Shown here: in pieces, positions 35,525 through 64,000 of the stretch
Position numbering within the stretch: position 1 is the first letter of the stretch
Layout of the letters: every line of letters starts with the position of its first letter
Assembly (NCBI GenBank): GCA_040954595.2
Contig: CM082580.2
Span: 3,534,001-3,598,000 of the forward strand
DNA length: 64,000 bases
Reading direction: 5' to 3'
Source of the DNA: Balanoglossus misakiensis
Taxonomy: Eukaryota > Hemichordata
Position numbers and translations under genes: made by a program
The notes under the pieces: generated by a model
Databases searched by the model: none
What the model was told of the DNA's origin: nothing
What the model saw: the letters and a program-made list of their open reading frames with translations, nothing else

Positions 35525-38500
35525 GTTGGCGGAGGAGGGTAGGTAGCCGAGAGGGGCTAACCACGATCAGATATGACTATGATGGTGAAGCGCTACTATT
35601 ACAAGATGCGTCGCAGTCTAGTCTCCCCTTTCAAAGTCACGTGACTCTCCCTGTCGTTGTCTTCACCGCGTTACACTTTGTTGCCAGCGGGCATCTTCAC
35701 AGTGGGTGGTGGGGATGGGTGTGTAATGTTAAGCATCCACGTCCCGTACCTCGTCCTGTGTGGCGCGGGTCAACCGGTGCTACTGGTCAAAACAGCAGCT
35801 CTTGTAAATGCCATCCTCGCCCTAGCAACTCGGTAATTTGCAACCCGTTGATGAGCAAAGTGCTGGCTCCAAAGTGTGACATGACTCGGACGACACTGGC
35901 GCTGCAGGACAGACTTGTTCAAAGTGCAACAAATGGTGATGACATGATAAGCTATATATGAGAAAGAGAATGAAGCGAAAACGACGCCTGATTTGTATTT
36001 CCCTCGACGATCCAAAACACAATTCCAACATTAATTGATGATGAGCGTGTTTGTTTAAGAAAGCCTACTAATTCTGAGTACTTTTAATAAGCTCTAAAAT
36101 GGCAGAGCACGTATATGTACGTAGATTCAGAAGCATATTAATAATTAGACACAAACGCTTTTAATGGTAATCTAATGTGTCGAAAGACTAAACAACTCGG
36201 GCATTTGTAAAATTACCTAATATTATTAAAATAACGGCAAGAATTACAGAAATATGATAACTTGTAATAATTTCCTTTCTAACTCGACGCAGTGTCGGTT
36301 TTTTTTTCAGGCGTACACTTTGTAAGCAAAAGCCTCTGGATTAAACACACAAGTATTGACCCAAATTATGCCGGTCGCTTATAGGTCAGGTTTGCCCTGA
36401 GCAGACAGTTGTTCGAATTAAACGTTTCTCATAATTTTGGTTGAGGGCGTTGCGTGCAAGTTGTCTTATCGGCCCCAAAGCTGAAGAGCGAATGTACAAC
36501 TGTTTACAAAGATTTATAACGCGGAGTCACTAAAAATAATAAAGACAACAGTTAAACCCAGGGCCACATTGATGTACCATTAGAGCATAAGAGGGATGGT
36601 CAAAATGGGGAAAATTGTGAAGTGAAAATTACTATAAAAACAATATATGCAGATATAGATGCATTAGAAAAATGAAAAATATGCAAACCCCATTTACGCA
36701 AAATAACTCAACAACACGTTATTTTTAAAACTTCAATTGTTATCAAATTATGTTATTTTTGAACAATTACCCTTTTAACATATATGAGCAGCATTATTGA
36801 CGTTTTCTCAGACAACTAGCACTAAAACTGTACTGAAGTACCGTCTTTAAGATGATAATTATTTTACATTTTGTCCTCTCGTAGGACATACATACTATGC
36901 TTATTATTCAACAATGGCTAGTTGATACATATATTGGCATACGGACAATATAAATAATCAGAAACAACAGAAGTAGGACGTGTCTGGTGATGTATTTGCA
37001 CTAATCAATAAACTCCGTTGGTGCGAAGCTAAAAATAAACAACAATAGTGGAGTTCCATTATTACGTGGGGTTAATTCTTAACAGAACATGAATTAATGG
37101 CATTGGTCTTCGTAAAAAACAACAGTTACAATGCTGTGATTTATTTTGATGTCTAATTTTTTTACCATGCATTGTGAATACTAATGCATTGTGTTTAATT
37201 ATGTCTTCCTCTCGGTAGAGAAGCGCACAATTTCGCGCAGATCGCCAGATCACACAGCGAAGTCAACATATATTCTTTGCCGCATGTGCGCATGAGCATA
37301 AATGCCGGTGAGTTTGTGCGCGCATATAGCATGCTTGCGTCATGAATTAGCGACAATTACCGGTATTTCGTTTAATGATTAATTGTAAGCTAGGCATATT
37401 CTTTAGATGACAATGTGTGACTGCTTCGACACCGTATACGTTTGGGTATACATTATGACATTAAAATATATTAGACATTACTCACACATTACATGTACAT
37501 GTTAAAGTGTGTGCGTGTGGAGATAATGATTAGTTTTTCTGCGAACAACACAATAAAAACAATAACTTCACTTGTATCATGAAATGTAAAAATTGTAAAA
37601 AAAAATATGTAATGAACAGATCGGGACCTTGTCCCTTCATATTGCATTAATTCTGCATAGGCTAATGTGTTTCTTGTTTGGCCGTTGTGAGTTTTACATA
37701 AATTCAAGTGCTGCAATAGATACAAATTAACAGCTCAGTAACGTCTCTTGAAGGCACCAGCAAATAGATGGGCGTTATTACTGTACAAAAGTCAATGACA
37801 AAGGTTTTCGTCGGGTGGAGTGGTTCGTCCATATTGTATAGACGTCTGCGCAAGCCCAAGTCTGTATTGTCGTCTAAATGAGTAGACTGGCCACGGTTCA
37901 ATAAACTATAATCACAAACACAGTCCATTTAACGATCGAAGTTCAACGACTGCCACCATATTTGTAAATCGCTGATTCGAACTCGCGTGGTGAAAATCGT
38001 CCTTGTTAAATACAGTAACTCCATGGCCTTTATTCGAAATAATTAATTTAATAACGCACTAAGCTCAGTCGCGTTTAACATGACTCACACCACACCACAT
38101 GTATATGGGATCAACAGATAGCAATCTGCACAGCATATCGAAACAGGGTGCATATAATATATAACATTTTACTTTTAAGTCGTGTGAGATGAAGAAATCA
38201 TAATTTGTGAAATCCGGACCGCTGTCTAGTCATATCTCGGAGGCTGGGTTTCTTATACCTACACGCGTAATTTCATATAAAATATGAATGTCAAAGTTCA
38301 TTTAACTATGATCAAGCGCAAACAATGAATCAATACTTGGTAATACACCACAGTCCCCCAAGTTACACTGTCATCCTTCGTCTGCATGCTAAAGACATAC
38401 TTCAGAATTGCTGAAAGCTTCGTCTGACTGCACCACGCGCAATTTTGAAATTCACCCATGCCATGGTAACGCTACTATCCATTCTCGTCCAAGGGCCTGT

Positions 38501-39846
38501 GTTCACAACCTTTAAACTTGACCATTATTAAAATTTAAGGTCAACGTACTCCGTGTTATGATTAGCCGAAAATAATAAAAATGTTCACAGTTTTTGTAAC
38601 TATAATGACCATTTTGCGATTGAAATTTCTACTCACAAGGACGACATGAATTTCCATGGTGGTGAAATGAGCTGGCGCCAAAGTGGCAGTGCGTTGTTGG
38701 AGAATGCTGGCACGCGCTTCAGTGGCACATTACACAGTGTCTATCAACATTGTGCGAATTTCGAAAGAAACGATAAAAGATATCGCGACGTTGTCTAAAC
38801 AAGAAACATCATAGAAACCAATTTATTAGTCGATGTATTTTCAGGCAGTGGACAACTTCATCGCATGTAATACGAACATATAGCGCCAGACTTCACACTG
38901 TCGTTAATACATGTCTCGACAGTTCATCCTATTCATAAATTGGAAATTTCTCATGTGGATTGATTGTTGTATTGACAACGATATTAAGAATGTGCCTCAT
39001 TACAGCACTGGTACGCTTTCATCGTGATGAAGATACTGTTTACACAGGGATGGTTCATGTGAAAATTGTCACAGGTAAAATACCAGCAGAATTGTCTGAT
39101 TGTGAATTACGCTGGTTATCCGAGACATTTATCAAGCTTACGTGTTTACACCGATATATACACTGAATAACACTTGCCAGTTGTCATATTTTACCTGTAG
39201 AGGTAACATGTATCAGACTAGCACTTTTGGTGAGTAATGTGATAAGACATCTAGCTTCTGTGCATCCAAAATGGAGGTCTGATTATTTAGTGGAGTACGC
39301 CACGTCTCTCTGTAGCTGCATAACAGAGGAATTTCTGACGAGTACAGAGTAGCGCCCTATCTTATCACTGGACATCAGTTATCCGTGTCATCTTTGATGC
39401 CACATCCAATCAAAGTCAACGCAAAATAAGAGATTCATCTAAACGTGGTGTCATTCCTGTATTGTTCGATTCGTAATTTTGCAAATTTGAACATGATAAA
39501 TATGGCACACGATACTATTTGTTAGCGAACACAGGTGATCTTGTACTGTGTAACGATTCATTCGCCGTCTGCCATCATCAATTAACGGCGTATTCGTTCA
39601 GTTTGCATGAACTTTGATTCCCCTCTGTATTTATTTTTTTCACATTATCTCGTCCCTGTCCGCCATATTCACCGTTGCCATGACAGTCTGCCCATCCGAT
39701 CCCGTCCCGTCTACCAGTTCGGCTTAAACTTTTAGTAGGCGGTGTCAGTAGGTACCAGCGAACCACTTTAGGGACGGATTTTCTGACTTTCCAGAGATTT
39801 ACCCCTTTTTCTGCGAGGATATAGTGGGCAGCCACTTTGCCTCGAA
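35525..39846. promoter_or_regulatory. Intergenic region between the two divergent gene starts
   Basis: About 4.3 kb separate the two start codons, which face away from each other. Any 5' UTRs and both promoters should lie here. I see no convincing TATA box or CpG-rich core that I could place, no repeat array and no conserved coding frame. The placement is inferred only from gene orientation. Confidence 0.4.
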
Positions 39847-63300
<23,454 letters not shown>

Positions 63301-63360
63301 GTGAGTATACATCAGTGTTTTTTGCTGCCATACCCATCACTGTGTGTCGGTATCCTTTCA

Positions 63361-63630
63361 TTAAGGATGTACGCGCAGAACATAAACCTGAACACAGCGC
63401 GCACCCGTCTTTTTCCCATAGGATTACATTGATAATTGCTAGAAAACATGCTTCTACTATTATCATTTTCACGAAATTTTACACATAGCTCAGTCCAGTT
63501 AATATAAATTCATTGGTCAAATAAAATATAGGGTCACCGCGCTCTATTTTGAGATAAATTGCGTTAAACATTTTGTCCATAGACAAACCATTGGTGAAAA
63601 ATGCTGAGTCAGCAGTTTTCTTCTATTATT
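63361..63630. mobile_element. Partial copy of the TTAA element, inverted
   Basis: Starts TTAAGGATGTACGCGCAG and matches the complement of 22649-23074 for about 270 bp (shared CACCGCGCTCTATTTTGAGA); the other end is missing. It lies 60 bp downstream of the last recognised gene B exon. Confidence 0.75.
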
Positions 63631-63792
63631 AAACCCATATTCGCGATTTACTTGTTTTCTGTGCTTCTTTCGTCCCAAAACGTCACCTCGTATCAGGTCA
63701 ATCGCCTGGGTCAACTCCCCTCCTCCACACACACTTGCCAATAGACTACGTGTCTTCCCTCTACTGTCTATGCTTACAGTCGCCCTAATGCA

Positions 63793-63894
63793 AGCGCGAT
63801 CATAGCTGTGGTACGCAGCTGTACCGTTGGGGTGGGTAATCAACCCCCCCCCCCCCCCACAACGGTACAGCTGCGTACCACAGCTGGCGCGATC
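63793..63894. repeat. Hairpin with a 16-17 nt C run at its loop
   Basis: Arms GCTGTGGTACGCAGCTGTAC and complement, extended by GCGCGATC ends, with a poly-C run in the loop on the right side. Near the right edge of the window. Confidence 0.7.
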
Positions 63895-64000
63895 AGTACA
63901 ACTGCCACTTGTATCACGTTGTGTGATGCTGCTGGTTGGTACATGCAATGTCATGCAATGTCAATACCAAGCACATACTTACGCCATTATAACATGTGTA

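Noticed and set aside
35506-35961. 151-codon plus-strand open frame overlapping gene A exon 1
   Set aside because: No recognisable domain, lies antisense to the signal-peptide exon, and its composition is not coding-like.

Overview
The window is metazoan nuclear DNA. It is AT-rich, its genes have many short exons separated by GT..AG introns, and the introns carry microsatellites and short inverted-repeat elements. The coding content is almost entirely MAM domains and LDL-receptor class A (LDLa) modules. Long proteins of this kind (MALRD1/Diet1-like, MAMDC4/endotubin-like) are expanded in marine invertebrates such as amphioxus, hemichordates and brachiopods. The sequence alone does not let me choose a phylum. 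Layout: two giant genes stand head to head. Gene A lies on the minus strand. It starts at 35524 and I follow it leftwards through 57 exons to 806; it then runs off, or is interrupted at, the left end. The spliced coding sequence adds up to 9039 nt (3013 codons) with no frame break: signal peptide, 8 LDLa modules and 16 MAM domains, the last one cut. Gene B lies on the plus strand. It starts at 39847 and I follow it through 33 exons to 63300 (5166 nt, 1722 codons): signal peptide, 9 MAM domains, 3 LDLa modules, one transmembrane helix and a short cytoplasmic tail with an NPxY motif; its last exon(s) lie beyond the right end. About 4.3 kb of non-coding DNA (35525-39846) separates the two starts and could hold both promoters. 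How the genes relate: gene B is colinear, module by module and nearly exon length by exon length, with exons 11-41 of gene A (MAM3-MAM11), so both derive from one ancestral unit of 9 MAM and 3 LDLa. Inside gene A the first 16 exons of this unit (17838-26706) are repeated as exons 42-57 (806-8410), with homology extending through the introns: a much younger direct duplication. Gene A therefore looks like a short N-terminal part (2 LDLa, MAM1 with an odd LDLa, MAM2), one full unit, and the start of a second unit. The remainder of that second unit would be expected left of the window. Non-coding content: several inverted-repeat (MITE-like) families, some with copies in both genes; large tetra- and pentanucleotide arrays (32193-32793, 56096-56450, 59251-59391); no RNA gene, no CRISPR, and no autonomous transposase that I can recognise. 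I see no unknown 'system'. The most interesting points are the repeated-unit architecture, the way its breakpoint made a new splice acceptor, a conserved four-cysteine LDLa variant, a sharply mosaic exon pair, and the NPxY tail.
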